DNA from: Piscirickettsiaceae bacterium CG07_land_8_20_14_0_80_44_28
GTDB lineage: Bacteria; Pseudomonadota; Gammaproteobacteria; Thiomicrospirales; Thiomicrospiraceae
Direction: 5' to 3'
NCBI GenBank assembly: GCA_002779995.1
Contig: PEWX01000076.1
Location: forward strand, 1 to 64,000
DNA length: 64,000 nt
In this document: in pieces, positions 6,840 to 15,722 of the stretch
How the letters are laid out: every line of letters starts with the position of its first letter
How positions within the stretch are numbered: position 1 is the first letter of the stretch
The notes under the pieces: generated by a model
What the model was told of the DNA's origin: nothing
The model's database searches: none
The model's input: the letters and a program-made list of their open reading frames with translations, nothing else
Program-made: the position numbers and the translations under genes

Positions 6840-7610
6840 TTATTCTTTTAATTTTTCGGCAATGCTTTGCAGTTTGGGCAGGGTTAAGTTGTGCTGTTCG
6901 GCTAGGCTGAGTGCGCGTTTGAGTCGAGCAGGTGCCGAGCGTCCCATGCATTGATGGTTTGGATCCCCCGCAAAAGCTTCGTCGAGTCCGTTCATTAATT
7001 GTTGAACATTGTTTCTTTGTCCGGTTAGGGCATCTTGCAGTGCAATGACTTCATTTGCCACTTTTGCTAAGAGTTCTGGATGCTGTTCTTTTAAGGTTTG
7101 AACATTGCCTCCGACTTCTAAGCCCGCGATATTGGTGGTGAGAATATAGAGATTTTTTCTGACCAGTTCATAGCTGAGGTCGTTTTCTGAATCGAGTTGA
7201 AGGCAGGGTAAGTCAAGTTGTGCCAGTGCATTAAAGACCAATTGGCTACGAGGCCCAAAAACTGGAGAAGGGAGCACCACTTTGGCATCCATGCCTTTCT
7301 TTTTTTCGAACCAAACGGAGGTCACGGTTGGGTCAATCAGGTGGGTAGTTTGCCAGTCTTTGGGGAGTAATTCATTTTGGATCAGAATGGTTTTGTCGGC
7401 CCATTGTTTCGGAAGGGTTTTCAGCGTATTTTGGAGGTCTGCTTCGCCAACAGCAATTAATACGGCTTCAGGCCTGGGGATTTCTGTGGCGATTTCGGCA
7501 ATGTTGTCTTGACGGCGCACCGCTTGAACCGGGTGACCGAGTTTTAAGAATCCTCTGGCAAATACGCTGCCAAGTTCTCCCATGCCAACCACGATAATGG
7601 TGTTTTTCAT
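6840..7610 (-). CDS. Putative NAD(P)-binding dehydrogenase/reductase (Rossmann fold)
   Basis: The product is a 256-residue protein beginning MKNTIIVVGMGELGSVFARG, a GxGxxG dinucleotide-binding motif as in ketopantoate reductase and 6-phosphogluconate dehydrogenase relatives. A conserved helical C-terminal half follows (ELVRKNLYILTTNIAGLEVG). I cannot assign a substrate. ATG at 7608-7610 is preceded by AAGGAAAGTT; a longer upstream frame to 7691 lacks a good start. It is a single-gene minus-strand unit, convergent with the tRNA gene and divergent from the small membrane protein gene. Confidence 0.7.
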   Translation of the reverse strand: MKNTIIVVGMGELGSVFARGFLKLGHPVQAVRRQDNIAEIATEIPRPEAVLIAVGEADLQNTLKTLPKQWADKTILIQNELLPKDWQTTHLIDPTVTSVWFEKKKGMDAKVVLPSPVFGPRSQLVFNALAQLDLPCLQLDSENDLSYELVRKNLYILTTNIAGLEVGGNVQTLKEQHPELLAKVANEVIALQDALTGQRNNVQQLMNGLDEAFAGDPNHQCMGRSAPARLKRALSLAEQHNLTLPKLQSIAEKLKE

Positions 7611-7761
7611 AACTTTCCTTTTAACTTGCGTTGAGGTTATCGCTATTTTAGCGGAAGCGGGTGTTGATTTCGAGGCACGATTTCGGTGCAATGGGTGATT
7701 TTAAATCGAGGATTAGGGTAGAATAAAGCCAATTTATTTTGTGCAATTTTAAAGGGCGATT

Positions 7762-8016
7762 ATGTCTAACCATAAACCTAAATTTACCTGGCATTATTAT
7801 TCAATGGCATTCGGCGCTTTGGGCGCCATGCTGGCCGCGACCTTGTCTGCTTGGAGTGCATTGGTTTGTGCAATCGCTTTTGGTTTATTAAGTCATCCGG
7901 TTTTGAAATTTAAAACCGTGACCCGTAGCGTTTTTTTGGTGTTGATGTTGATTTTATATGCGTTTGCTTTTCCCGATGCGAGTGTGGTGCAAGACGTCAT
8001 GTCTTCTGGTCAATAA
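7762..8016 (+). CDS. Small membrane protein of unknown function
   Basis: The product is an 84-residue protein with a hydrophilic start (MSNHKPKFTWHYY) and two or three hydrophobic segments (MAFGALGAMLAATLSAWSALV, IAFGLLSHPVL, VFLVLMLILYAFAF). No recognisable family. It is the first gene of a plus-strand run: the DtxR-type regulator starts 21 bp after its stop. AAAGGGCG lies at a suitable distance before the ATG. A role in metal or nitrogen physiology would be a guess from position only. Confidence 0.6.
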   Translation: MSNHKPKFTWHYYSMAFGALGAMLAATLSAWSALVCAIAFGLLSHPVLKFKTVTRSVFLVLMLILYAFAFPDASVVQDVMSSGQ

Positions 8017-8037
8017 GATATTGGGTGAGATCGAGTG

Positions 8038-8703
8038 ATGGTGAGCCAAGCATTAGAAGATTATTTGAAAATGATTTATAAGCTCGAAGAGTTGAATGCG
8101 GAAGCACAGTTAGAAAAAGGGGTCTCCACCTCCTCAATAGCGGAGCGATTGGGTATTTCTCAAGCATCCGTTTCTAATATGTTAAAAAAGCTTTCTGATA
8201 AAGACTTGATTGAATATGCGCCTTATTATGGTGTCACTTTAACCTCTCAAGGTCGAAAGATTGCTTTGCAGATGTTGCGTCGTCACCGTGTTTTGGAACT
8301 GTATCTGGTTGAGCGTTTAGGGTATCAATGGGACGAGGTGGATGCAGAAGCGGAAGTCTTGGAACATGCCGTCTCCGATCGGCTGGTGAATCGTATGTGG
8401 GAAGAACTGGGTCGGCCAACACAAGATCCACATGGTTCGCCCATTCCTGATCAAGATGGCAATATGGAAGTGCAAACGATGGTGAGTTTGTGCGAAGCTG
8501 CTTCAGGTGCGCACTGTCAGATTGTTCGCATTCAAAACCGTACCCCGGAGGAATTGCGTTATTTATTTTCAATTGGGTTGGTGAAAGGGGCGCAAGTGAA
8601 AGTGTTTGAGAAGGCTCCTTTTGAAGGCCCTTTATCGGTTGAGGTGAAAGGGGAACAGTTGGCGCTGGATTTTAGATTGGCGCAATCTATTTTTGTGGCT
8701 TAA
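8038..8703 (+). CDS. DtxR/MntR-family metal-dependent transcriptional regulator
   Basis: The product is 221 residues: an N-terminal winged helix (residues about 5-70: EDYLKMIYKLEE, SIAERLGISQASVSNMLKKL), a dimerisation/metal domain (RRHRVLELYLVERLG, AEVLEHAVSD) and a C-terminal FeoA/SH3-like domain. The metal-binding helix reads E-x-x-E-H, as in manganese-sensing MntR (E99, E102, H103 of the B. subtilis protein), rather than the C-x-x-E-H of iron-sensing DtxR. Manganese is therefore the better guess, though the SH3-like domain is more DtxR-like. ATG 8038 is preferred over GTG 8035. It is only 9 bp upstream of ntrB, an unusual neighbour for this family. Confidence 0.8.
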   Translation: MVSQALEDYLKMIYKLEELNAEAQLEKGVSTSSIAERLGISQASVSNMLKKLSDKDLIEYAPYYGVTLTSQGRKIALQMLRRHRVLELYLVERLGYQWDEVDAEAEVLEHAVSDRLVNRMWEELGRPTQDPHGSPIPDQDGNMEVQTMVSLCEAASGAHCQIVRIQNRTPEELRYLFSIGLVKGAQVKVFEKAPFEGPLSVEVKGEQLALDFRLAQSIFVA

Positions 8704-8712
8704 GGAATCGTT

Positions 8713-9798
8713 ATGACGAACCAGATTACCCAGTCGATTAGTGAGCATGAAATTTTAGCGGGATTGACCACGGCCGTGGTTTGGATTGATAAAAATGAAA
8801 ATATTGGTTATATCAATCTTGCGGGTGCAGAGTTGCTGCAATTAAGTGCGCAACGAGTGATTGGCATGAATTGGCGTTATATTTTGCCAAAGTTATTGGA
8901 CGATATTCATGCTTGCGGCACCGGACGGTTAACCATTCATGAATATACCATCCGTTTGCCGGATGCACAGAAGTTACATGTGACCTGTACGATTTCTTAT
9001 TATGAAATGGCTGATGAAGATGGCTGGTTGATTGAGTTATACAATACTGAACGCCATCACCGCATTGCCGAAGAAGATGAGCGTTGGCACCAGTATGAAG
9101 CGGGAAATCTATTGGTGCGAACGCTGGCGCATGAAATTAAAAACCCCTTAGCCGGCATTTATGGTTCGACTCAGTTATTGAGTCGACGTTTTCCGGATAA
9201 TGCTAAAGCAGAACCTTTTTTAGAGGTGATACAAAAAGAAGTCAAGCGCCTGCAAAATTTGGTGGATCGGATGTTGGGCCCTAGAGGGGATGCTGACAAG
9301 GAGCTGGTGAATATTCATGAACTCATCAGTTATGTTTTGGAAGTGGTACGGGGTGAAAAGCCCGATCATATCTTTATTAAATTGGACTATGATCCGAGTA
9401 TTCCGGAAATTTCCATGGATTTTGAAGCCATGGTTCAGGCCTTATTAAACTTAGTGAAAAACGCCATGCAAGCGATGGAAACACACGGTGGCATGTTAAC
9501 CCTAAAAACCCGTGTGGAATCGAAGTTCACCCTTGGCACAAAAACTTTCCCATTGGTTGCGGTGATTAGCGTCATTGACGAAGGTGAAGGGATTGATAAA
9601 TCGGTGTTTGATTCCATTTTTTACCCAATGGTGACCAGTAAGAAAAATGGTTCTGGTTTGGGGTTATCTGTGTCGCAAAATATTGTGCGTCAGCATGGTG
9701 GTTTGATTGTCGCTGAAAGCGAACCGGGCCATACCGTGTTTAATATTTATTTACCTTTTGATCACAATCGTGTGATTTCATCCCGACATAATCAATAG
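8713..9798 (+). CDS. glnL: Nitrogen regulation sensor histidine kinase NtrB
   Basis: This is a 361-residue soluble kinase. It has a PAS domain (residues about 12-120: LAGLTTAVVWIDKNENIGYI), a HisKA segment with phospho-acceptor H140 in LAHEIKNPLAGIYG, and a HATPase domain (NLVKNAMQAM N-box; DEGEGID and GSGLGLS). No transmembrane segment. NtrB phosphorylates NtrC under nitrogen limitation and is switched to phosphatase by unmodified PII (GlnB, 12.1 kb here). The downstream ntrC starts 14 bp after its stop. Unlike the enteric arrangement, no glnA is next to it. Confidence 0.93.
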   Translation: MTNQITQSISEHEILAGLTTAVVWIDKNENIGYINLAGAELLQLSAQRVIGMNWRYILPKLLDDIHACGTGRLTIHEYTIRLPDAQKLHVTCTISYYEMADEDGWLIELYNTERHHRIAEEDERWHQYEAGNLLVRTLAHEIKNPLAGIYGSTQLLSRRFPDNAKAEPFLEVIQKEVKRLQNLVDRMLGPRGDADKELVNIHELISYVLEVVRGEKPDHIFIKLDYDPSIPEISMDFEAMVQALLNLVKNAMQAMETHGGMLTLKTRVESKFTLGTKTFPLVAVISVIDEGEGIDKSVFDSIFYPMVTSKKNGSGLGLSVSQNIVRQHGGLIVAESEPGHTVFNIYLPFDHNRVISSRHNQ

Positions 9799-9812
9799 AG
9801 ATTGGAAATTCT

Positions 9813-11264
9813 ATGCAAAATGAAACCGCTACTGCCTCTTCCGTCCCCACTATTTGGATAGTGGATGATGACGCCTCAATTCGGTGGGTTTTAACCGAAG
9901 CGTTGGATGATCGTCCTTATGAAGTGCGTAGTTTTGATTCGGCAATTGAAGCCATGCGCCATTTGCATTCAGCGCCACCAACAGTGGTGATTTCGGATGT
10001 GCGTATGCCCGGCATGGATGGCTTGGAGTTTATGGATACGTTACATGACTTTGATAAGCAGATTCCGGTGATTATGATGACGGCGCATGCGGATTTGGAT
10101 ACGGCGGTAAAATCGTTTCAAAACAGCGCCTTTGAATATTTACCCAAGCCATTTGAAATTGATGATGCGCTGATGATTATTGACCGAGCCGTTAAGCGCC
10201 AGATGTCGGGTGGTCGGCGCGTTAAAAAATCTAAGCACACCAAACAGCCGCTGAATATTATTGGTTCAGCTCCGGCGATGCAGGAAGTTTTTCGTATCCT
10301 TGGACGCGTATCGCAGTTAGATGTGACGGTGCTGATTACCGGGGAAACCGGAACGGGGAAAGAGTTGGTGGCGCGTGCATTGTATGAATTGAGCGGTCGA
10401 GCGAATCAACCCTTTGTGGCGATTAATACCGCCGCGATTCCAAGGGATTTATTAGAGTCGGAATTATTTGGTCATGAAAAAGGCGCTTTTACAGGGGCGC
10501 ATACTCAACGAGTCGGGCGTTTTGAGGAGGCGAATGGCGGCACCTTGTTCTTGGATGAAATTGGCGATATGCCGGTGGATTTACAGACACGATTATTGCG
10601 CGTACTCAATGATGGCACCTTTTATCGGGTGGGCGGAAAAACCCCAATTAAAACCGATGTACGTATTGTCGCGGCAACCCATCAAAATATGCAGAAATTG
10701 GTGAAGGAAGGGCGCTTTCGTGAAGATTTATTGTATCGCCTGAACGTGATTCGCATTAAGGTGCCGCCATTACGTGAGCGTAAGGAAGATATTTTACCGA
10801 TTGTGCGTTATTACCTTTCAGAGGAAGCGAAAGCCTATGGTTTGGAAGAGAAGCGGTTGAGTAAGTCGCTGGAGAAGTTTTTAATGGGGTTAAGTTGGCC
10901 CGGAAATGTTCGGCAAGTACGAAGCTTGTGTACCTGGTTAACCATCATGGCGCCCGACAAAATTGTGCACTTGGAAGATTTGCCTTTAGAGTTGCAACAG
11001 GGCTTTGAAACTTCTGCCAGCGAGCAGGTTGAGGCCGGCTCTTCGATTGAAGATTGGGAAACACCGTTAAGAGTTTGGGCGACCCAGTTTTTAGCCAATG
11101 GTAAAACCGAATTGCATACCGAAGCCGAGAAGCGCTTTGAAAAAGTATTGATTGAAGTGGCTATGCATGCCAGTTTAAATCATCGCCAAAAAGCCGCCCA
11201 GTTGTTGGGTTGGGGACGCAACACCTTAACGCGTAAAACACAAGCCTTAGGTCTGGATGGGTGA
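9813..11264 (+). CDS. glnG: Nitrogen regulation response regulator NtrC
   Basis: This is a 483-residue sigma-54 activator: receiver domain (residues about 12-130, [13 protein letters not shown], phosphorylation site D62 in [11 protein letters not shown]), AAA+ domain (Walker A GETGTGKE, sigma-54-contacting GAFTGA, Walker [13 protein letters not shown]-finger region VRIVAATH) and a C-terminal Fis-type HTH ([20 protein letters not shown]). GAFTGA is intact, so sigma-54 activation should be functional. Likely target in this window: the glnK-amtB promoter at 33.4 kb. Its TGA overlaps the GTG start of the next gene. Confidence 0.94.
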   Translation: MQNETATASSVPTIWIVDDDASIRWVLTEALDDRPYEVRSFDSAIEAMRHLHSAPPTVVISDVRMPGMDGLEFMDTLHDFDKQIPVIMMTAHADLDTAVKSFQNSAFEYLPKPFEIDDALMIIDRAVKRQMSGGRRVKKSKHTKQPLNIIGSAPAMQEVFRILGRVSQLDVTVLITGETGTGKELVARALYELSGRANQPFVAINTAAIPRDLLESELFGHEKGAFTGAHTQRVGRFEEANGGTLFLDEIGDMPVDLQTRLLRVLNDGTFYRVGGKTPIKTDVRIVAATHQNMQKLVKEGRFREDLLYRLNVIRIKVPPLRERKEDILPIVRYYLSEEAKAYGLEEKRLSKSLEKFLMGLSWPGNVRQVRSLCTWLTIMAPDKIVHLEDLPLELQQGFETSASEQVEAGSSIEDWETPLRVWATQFLANGKTELHTEAEKRFEKVLIEVAMHASLNHRQKAAQLLGWGRNTLTRKTQALGLDG

Positions 11265-12037
11265 TTGTTGAATGGTTTAAATATCTCTCTACGCCGTGCA
11301 TGCCTTATGCCCGAAAGATGGGGTATTTAACAGAGGCGATTGCCATGCAGTCGCGTCATAAGCGTTGCTATCGTCAATGGCAATCCCATTTTCAGTCTTG
11401 TCAAAATGCCATTCTAGAAGCGGTATCACAGTGTCAACAAAACCGCCATCTCGTGATAATGGGCGCGGGTTCTTTAGCCGATATTCCTTTAGCGCAGTTG
11501 GCTGAGAAATTTCAGCAAGTTGATTTGGTTGATTTGGTTTTTCTAAAACCAGCAAGGCAAACGGCAAAACAGTATGCCAATGTGACCCTGATAGAAGCAG
11601 ATGTGTCGGGTGTGTTGTCACAGGTGTGCGTTGGAGAGAAAACCAATCCCGATAAGGCTTACTGGCTGCCGGATCAGTTGGGGCAGGTGGATGCCGTCGT
11701 GTCATTGAATTTGGCGACACAATTGCCTTTAATTCCGGTTCGTTGGTTAATGAAGCATTTTGAGATGAGTGAAGCGGCTGCTGATCGACTGGGGAAGTCT
11801 TTAATTGAAGCCCACTTAAAGCAGTTGAATGAATTTTCGGGGGTAAAATGTTTAATTGCTGATCGGCAGATTCAGGAATATAACGCAGAAGGGACTTTAT
11901 TGGATCAATTTGATGCGGCGTGGGATATTTGCTTGCCAGATCTTAGCTCGGCATGGGATTGGGAAGTGATTCCGCTTGGAGAGTCGGTGCATAAAACGCG
12001 ACAAATCAATCGTGTTGGCGTGTCTATTTGGGGTTAG
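11261..12037 (+). CDS. Protein of unknown function, possibly SAM-binding Rossmann fold
   Basis: The product is 258 residues, starting at GTG 11261 and overlapping the ntrC stop by 4 bp, which suggests translational coupling. The segment HLVIMGAGSLADIPLAQLAE followed by VDLVDL and VTLIEADV resembles a class I methyltransferase nucleotide-binding region, but other motifs are too weak to be sure. A later start (for example ATG 11300) would shorten it by about 13 residues. It is the last gene of the ntrBC run, ending at the bidirectional hairpin 12044-12069. No known partner role in nitrogen control. Confidence 0.55.
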   Translation: MIVEWFKYLSTPCMPYARKMGYLTEAIAMQSRHKRCYRQWQSHFQSCQNAILEAVSQCQQNRHLVIMGAGSLADIPLAQLAEKFQQVDLVDLVFLKPARQTAKQYANVTLIEADVSGVLSQVCVGEKTNPDKAYWLPDQLGQVDAVVSLNLATQLPLIPVRWLMKHFEMSEAAADRLGKSLIEAHLKQLNEFSGVKCLIADRQIQEYNAEGTLLDQFDAAWDICLPDLSSAWDWEVIPLGESVHKTRQINRVGVSIWG

Positions 12038-12043
12038 GGGGAT

Positions 12044-12069
12044 AAAAACGACCAGGCCTGGTCGTTTTT
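12044..12069. terminator. Bidirectional terminator built on CCAGGCCTGG
   Basis: A perfect 26-bp palindrome consists of CCAGGCCTGG (12052-12061) extended by AAAAACGA on the left and TCGTTTTT on the right. It lies between the convergent ntrBC-run gene and glnB and supplies a stem plus U-tract on both strands. Confidence 0.85.
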
Positions 12070-12086
12070 AGGGTTAAAGGGTGTTT

Positions 12087-12443
<357 letters not shown>

Positions 12444-13319
12444 TTAATTATTAGTTAAATTGTCGCTATATTGTGCCAGCATTGCGCCCATTTTGATAGG
12501 GGTATTTTGTGCGATTTTGCCCAGGCCTGGTATTTTTTCGGCAGGGGCAAGCAATACCACGGTGGAACCCATATTAAAACGACCCAATTCTTGACCTTTT
12601 TGAAAGTGCAGATTGTCTGATTGGTAATCCCAATGTCGAATGGTGGGGCCATATTCCGGGGTAATTTTGCCTTCCCAGACAGTTTCCATGCTGCCAACAA
12701 AAATGGCACCGACCATAATTAAACAGAAGTCGCCATGATCGTTACTAAAACGAATAATGAGGCGTTCATTGCGGGCAAATAATCCCGGAATAGAACGCAC
12801 TGTGGCAGGATTGACTGCAAATAAGTCCCCTGGAACATACGTCATCGACAGTAACTGGCCATCGGTGGGCATGTGAATCCGGTGATAATCTTTTGGGGAT
12901 AAATAGATGACCGCCGCATCGCCATTGATAAAGTTTTGAGCATAACAAATGTCTCCACCCAAAAGGGCTTCAAGCGTATAGTCGTGACATTTGGCTTGAA
13001 TGAGTTGATTGCCATTGATGGGGTGTGATTGGCTGATGACACCATCTACCGGGCTACACCAATTTTGAGGATCGTCATCAATCGGTCTGGCTTCCGCTTT
13101 AAGCGCACGGGTAAAAAAAGCATTGAAGTGCGGATAGCTTTCCAAGTCTTCATTGTCAGCTTCGCTAATGTTGATTTTATAGAGTTTGGTGAGCAGTTTG
13201 ATGCTGGTGTTTTTAATCCAGGAGGTTTCTACTTGCATAAACCAATGCATGGCTTGGGAGAGCAGGTGCTTGGGGATGAGGTATTGTGGTACCACTTTGA
13301 GTAAATCGAAAAAACGCAT
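12444..13319 (-). CDS. psd: Phosphatidylserine decarboxylase proenzyme
   Basis: This is a 291-residue pyruvoyl-dependent enzyme that converts phosphatidylserine to phosphatidylethanolamine at the inner membrane. The self-cleavage site G251-S252 ([10 protein letters not shown]) would give a beta chain of about 251 residues and an alpha chain of about 40 starting with the pyruvoyl group. Catalytic-triad motifs are visible as SPVDGVIS and the [13 protein letters not shown] histidine. The C-terminus contains an in-frame CCAGGCCTGG palindrome (12521-12530; I-P-G-L). ATG at 13317-13319 follows AAGGAATTTTC. Length is normal for the family. Confidence 0.95.
   Translation of the reverse strand: MRFFDLLKVVPQYLIPKHLLSQAMHWFMQVETSWIKNTSIKLLTKLYKINISEADNEDLESYPHFNAFFTRALKAEARPIDDDPQNWCSPVDGVISQSHPINGNQLIQAKCHDYTLEALLGGDICYAQNFINGDAAVIYLSPKDYHRIHMPTDGQLLSMTYVPGDLFAVNPATVRSIPGLFARNERLIIRFSNDHGDFCLIMVGAIFVGSMETVWEGKITPEYGPTIRHWDYQSDNLHFQKGQELGRFNMGSTVVLLAPAEKIPGLGKIAQNTPIKMGAMLAQYSDNLTNN
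12521..12530. repeat. CCAGGCCTGG palindrome (in psd)
   Basis: This is an exact copy inside the psd coding sequence, encoding I-P-G-L near the C-terminus of the alpha chain. On the plus strand it is followed by TATTTTTT, like the intergenic copies. Confidence 0.9.
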
Positions 13320-13518
13320 GAAAATTCCTTAGGTGAATATTTGAAAGCGTCAAAAAGCGTCAAGCAGTTTAGCGGCTGTATTATAAAAGTATTCACCGCT
13401 TAAGGCGATGTTCATTTTAAAAAAAAGCTTGGGTTTAAGGTATAATGCCTCGCAATGACAACTTAGGGTTTGAGCCTGTTATTTTATGGTGGCAGGCCGG
13501 TAGATTAGGAGAAAACGA

Positions 13519-14736
13519 ATGTCTGATATTAAAAAGGTGGTGTTAGCGTATTCCGGCGGTTTAGATACGTCTATTATTGCGAAATGGCTGCAAGATGAAT
13601 ATCAATGTGAAGTGGTGACATTTACCGCCGATATCGGTCAGGGTGAGGAAGTGGAACCCGCGCGTGCTAAGGCGCAAGCCATGGGTATTAAAGAGATTTA
13701 TATCGAAGATTTACGTGAAGAATTTGCCCGTGATTTTGTTTACCCGATGATGCGTGCCAATGCGATGTATGAAGGGGAATACCGTTTGGGGACGTCAATT
13801 GCGCGCCCTCTGATTTCTAAACGATTGGTTGAAATTGCCAAGGAAGTTGGTGCAGACGCGATTTCGCATGGTGCAACGGGTAAGGGCAATGATCAGGTTC
13901 GCTTTGAGTTGAATGCCTATGCCTTGATGCCGGACGTAAAAGTGATTGCTCCTTGGCGTGAATGGGATTTGTTGTCGCGTGAAAAATTGATGGCGTATGC
14001 TGAAAAACACAATATTGCCATTGAAAAGAAAAAAGGCAAAAAATCGCCTTATTCAATGGATGCGAACTTATTACATATTTCATATGAAGGGGGCATTATT
14101 GAAGATCCGGCCAATGAGCCGGAAGCAGAGATGTGGTTGTGGACGGTTTCACCTGAAAATGCGCCAAATGAGCCGACCTATTTGGAAATTGGTTTTGAAA
14201 AGGGGGATATTGTGTCGATCAATGGTGAAGCCATGTCACCTGCAACTGTGATGGAAACCCTGAATAAGGTTGGCGGAGCCAATGGAATTGGTCGCGATGA
14301 TATTGTTGAAAACCGTTTTGTGGGCATGAAAGCGCGAGGCTGTTATGAAACCCCTGCGGGCACTATTATGTTAAAAGCGCATCGAGCAATTGAGTCTTTA
14401 ACCTTGGATCGGAATGCCGCCCATTTAAAAGATGAGTTGATGCCTAAATATGCTGAAATGATTTATAACGGTTTCTGGTTTAGCCCGGAGCGTGAAATGT
14501 TGCAAGCCTTGATTGATCAATCTCAAGCTTATGTTTCCGGAGAAGTTCGCCTGAAACTCTATAAGGGCAATGTTATTGTTGTGGGTCGAACGTCTGAAAA
14601 CAGTTTGTTTGATGAAGACATAGCGACGTTTGAAGAAGATGGTGGGGCTTATAATCATAAAGATGCCGAAGGCTTTATTAAGTTGAATGCATTACGTTTA
14701 AGAACGGCGGCTAAAAAACGTCTAAAAAAGGTCTAA
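13519..14736 (+). CDS. argG: Argininosuccinate synthase
   Basis: This 405-residue enzyme joins citrulline and aspartate using ATP in arginine biosynthesis. The N-terminal P-loop AYSGGLDTS (residues about 9-17) and the [15 protein letters not shown] motif near residues 115-130 identify the family, and the length is typical. ATG 13519 follows TAGGAGAAAACG. A TATAAT hexamer at 13441-13446 is a candidate -10 but I see no good -35 at the right distance, giving a leader of about 65 nt. It is separated from divergent psd by 200 bp and followed 11 bp later by pgpA. Confidence 0.97.
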   Translation: MSDIKKVVLAYSGGLDTSIIAKWLQDEYQCEVVTFTADIGQGEEVEPARAKAQAMGIKEIYIEDLREEFARDFVYPMMRANAMYEGEYRLGTSIARPLISKRLVEIAKEVGADAISHGATGKGNDQVRFELNAYALMPDVKVIAPWREWDLLSREKLMAYAEKHNIAIEKKKGKKSPYSMDANLLHISYEGGIIEDPANEPEAEMWLWTVSPENAPNEPTYLEIGFEKGDIVSINGEAMSPATVMETLNKVGGANGIGRDDIVENRFVGMKARGCYETPAGTIMLKAHRAIESLTLDRNAAHLKDELMPKYAEMIYNGFWFSPEREMLQALIDQSQAYVSGEVRLKLYKGNVIVVGRTSENSLFDEDIATFEEDGGAYNHKDAEGFIKLNALRLRTAAKKRLKKV

Positions 14737-14747
14737 AAAGCATCTAA

Positions 14748-15233
14748 ATGCATTCAATCCCCACTTTCCGAACCTTGCTTAAACACCCTGTGATGTTGTT
14801 GGGGTTTGGGTTTGGTTCGGGATTATCCCCCAAAGCCCCCGGTACGGTCGGAACCCTGTTGGGGTTAGTGCTTTTTATCCCTTTATTGGTTTGGTTACCG
14901 TTGGCTGCGTGGGCGTTATTGGTTGCGGGAACGCTAATGGGCGCAGCCATCTGTGGTCGTTCAGCTCAGCTGGTTGGGGTGCATGATCATGGCGGGATTG
15001 TCTGGGATGAATTTATTGGTATTTGGATGGTGCTGGTTTGTTTGCCGGAACAGTCTTGGTTATATTGGGGGCTCGCCTTTGTCACTTTTAGAGTGTTTGA
15101 TATCTTTAAACCTTGGCCTATTCGCTGGGCAGATGAAAGCATTGGCGGTGGACTGGGTATTTTATTGGACGATATAATGGCAGCTTGTTATGCCATAATG
15201 ATTATTTGGGGATTGCAAACTGGTTTTTTGTAG
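14748..15233 (+). CDS. pgpA: Phosphatidylglycerophosphatase A
   Basis: This is a 161-residue inner-membrane phosphatase that makes phosphatidylglycerol from phosphatidylglycerophosphate. The N-terminal GFGSGLSPKAPGTVGTLLG, VHDHGGIVWDEFIGIW and the FRVFDIFKPWPI segment are the PgpA signature, with four hydrophobic segments. The ATG is 11 bp after argG, so the two may be co-transcribed although functionally unrelated. Length matches the family. With psd at 12.4 kb it is the second phospholipid-headgroup gene in this neighbourhood. Confidence 0.93.
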   Translation: MHSIPTFRTLLKHPVMLLGFGFGSGLSPKAPGTVGTLLGLVLFIPLLVWLPLAAWALLVAGTLMGAAICGRSAQLVGVHDHGGIVWDEFIGIWMVLVCLPEQSWLYWGLAFVTFRVFDIFKPWPIRWADESIGGGLGILLDDIMAACYAIMIIWGLQTGFL

Positions 15234-15263
15234 TGTCATCAGTTATATTTCCCCCGTTTAAAA

Positions 15264-15581
15264 ATGAAGAGTATCGATGAGATGTTTATTGCGTGTGAAG
15301 AAGTAAAGAGATTAATTAAAGAACAAAATGCCCAATTGGTTGATGTGCGGACGCCTGAAGAATTTGCAATGAGTCAATTGCCCGGGGCTCTGAATTTGCC
15401 TTTGCATGAAATTCATATTACCGCTGAAACCAAGTTGGATAGAAACTTGCCGGTGATTGTATTTTGTCGTTCTGGCCAAAGGTCGCATATGGCAATGCAG
15501 ATTTTGCAATCTTTAGGGTTTTCAACGGTCTATAATATGGGACCTTATCAGGCTTGGTATCAATGTCCGGACGTGGCCTAA
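15264..15581 (+). CDS. Rhodanese-like domain protein
   Basis: This is a 105-residue single-domain rhodanese. The line LVDVRTPEEFAMSQLPGALNLPLHEI and the active-site loop CRSGQRS, with its catalytic cysteine in VFCRSGQRSHMAMQ, are clear. No signal peptide is visible, so it should be cytoplasmic. Such domains move sulfane sulfur; in a sulfur oxidiser that is plausible but unproven. It starts at ATG 15264, 30 bp after pgpA, and ends at a strong terminator (15601-15625). Confidence 0.85.
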   Translation: MKSIDEMFIACEEVKRLIKEQNAQLVDVRTPEEFAMSQLPGALNLPLHEIHITAETKLDRNLPVIVFCRSGQRSHMAMQILQSLGFSTVYNMGPYQAWYQCPDVA

Positions 15582-15600
15582 TCTGTTGAATATTTTTCTA

Positions 15601-15625
15601 AAAAGCACCTACGGGTGCTTTTTTT
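15601..15625 (+). terminator. Intrinsic terminator after the rhodanese gene
   Basis: AAAAGCACC and GGTGCTTTT form a perfect stem around a TACG loop, followed by a run of T residues. Confidence 0.9.
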
Positions 15626-15656
15626 GTATAATCAACCGCAAACAAATTGTGATTGC

Positions 15657-15666
15657 CCAGGCCTGG
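15657..15666. repeat. CCAGGCCTGG palindrome (intergenic)
   Basis: This is an exact copy between the rhodanese terminator and the symporter start codon, followed by CTATTTTT. It lies in the symporter leader, so it is not a simple end-of-gene terminator. Confidence 0.85.
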
Positions 15667-15722
15667 CTATTTTTGCCAAAGAGCACCCGTCAAATCAACC
15701 TCGCGTTAGGAGACAATCGAAC

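Noticed and set aside
6706-6951. 81-residue minus-strand reading frame
   Set aside because: It is antisense across tRNA-Arg(CCU) and overlaps the end of the dehydrogenase-like gene; tRNA-derived residues dominate it.
11289-11720. 143-residue minus-strand reading frame opposite the gene after ntrC
   Set aside because: Antisense to a frame translationally coupled to ntrC; its composition is low-complexity and it has no start signal.
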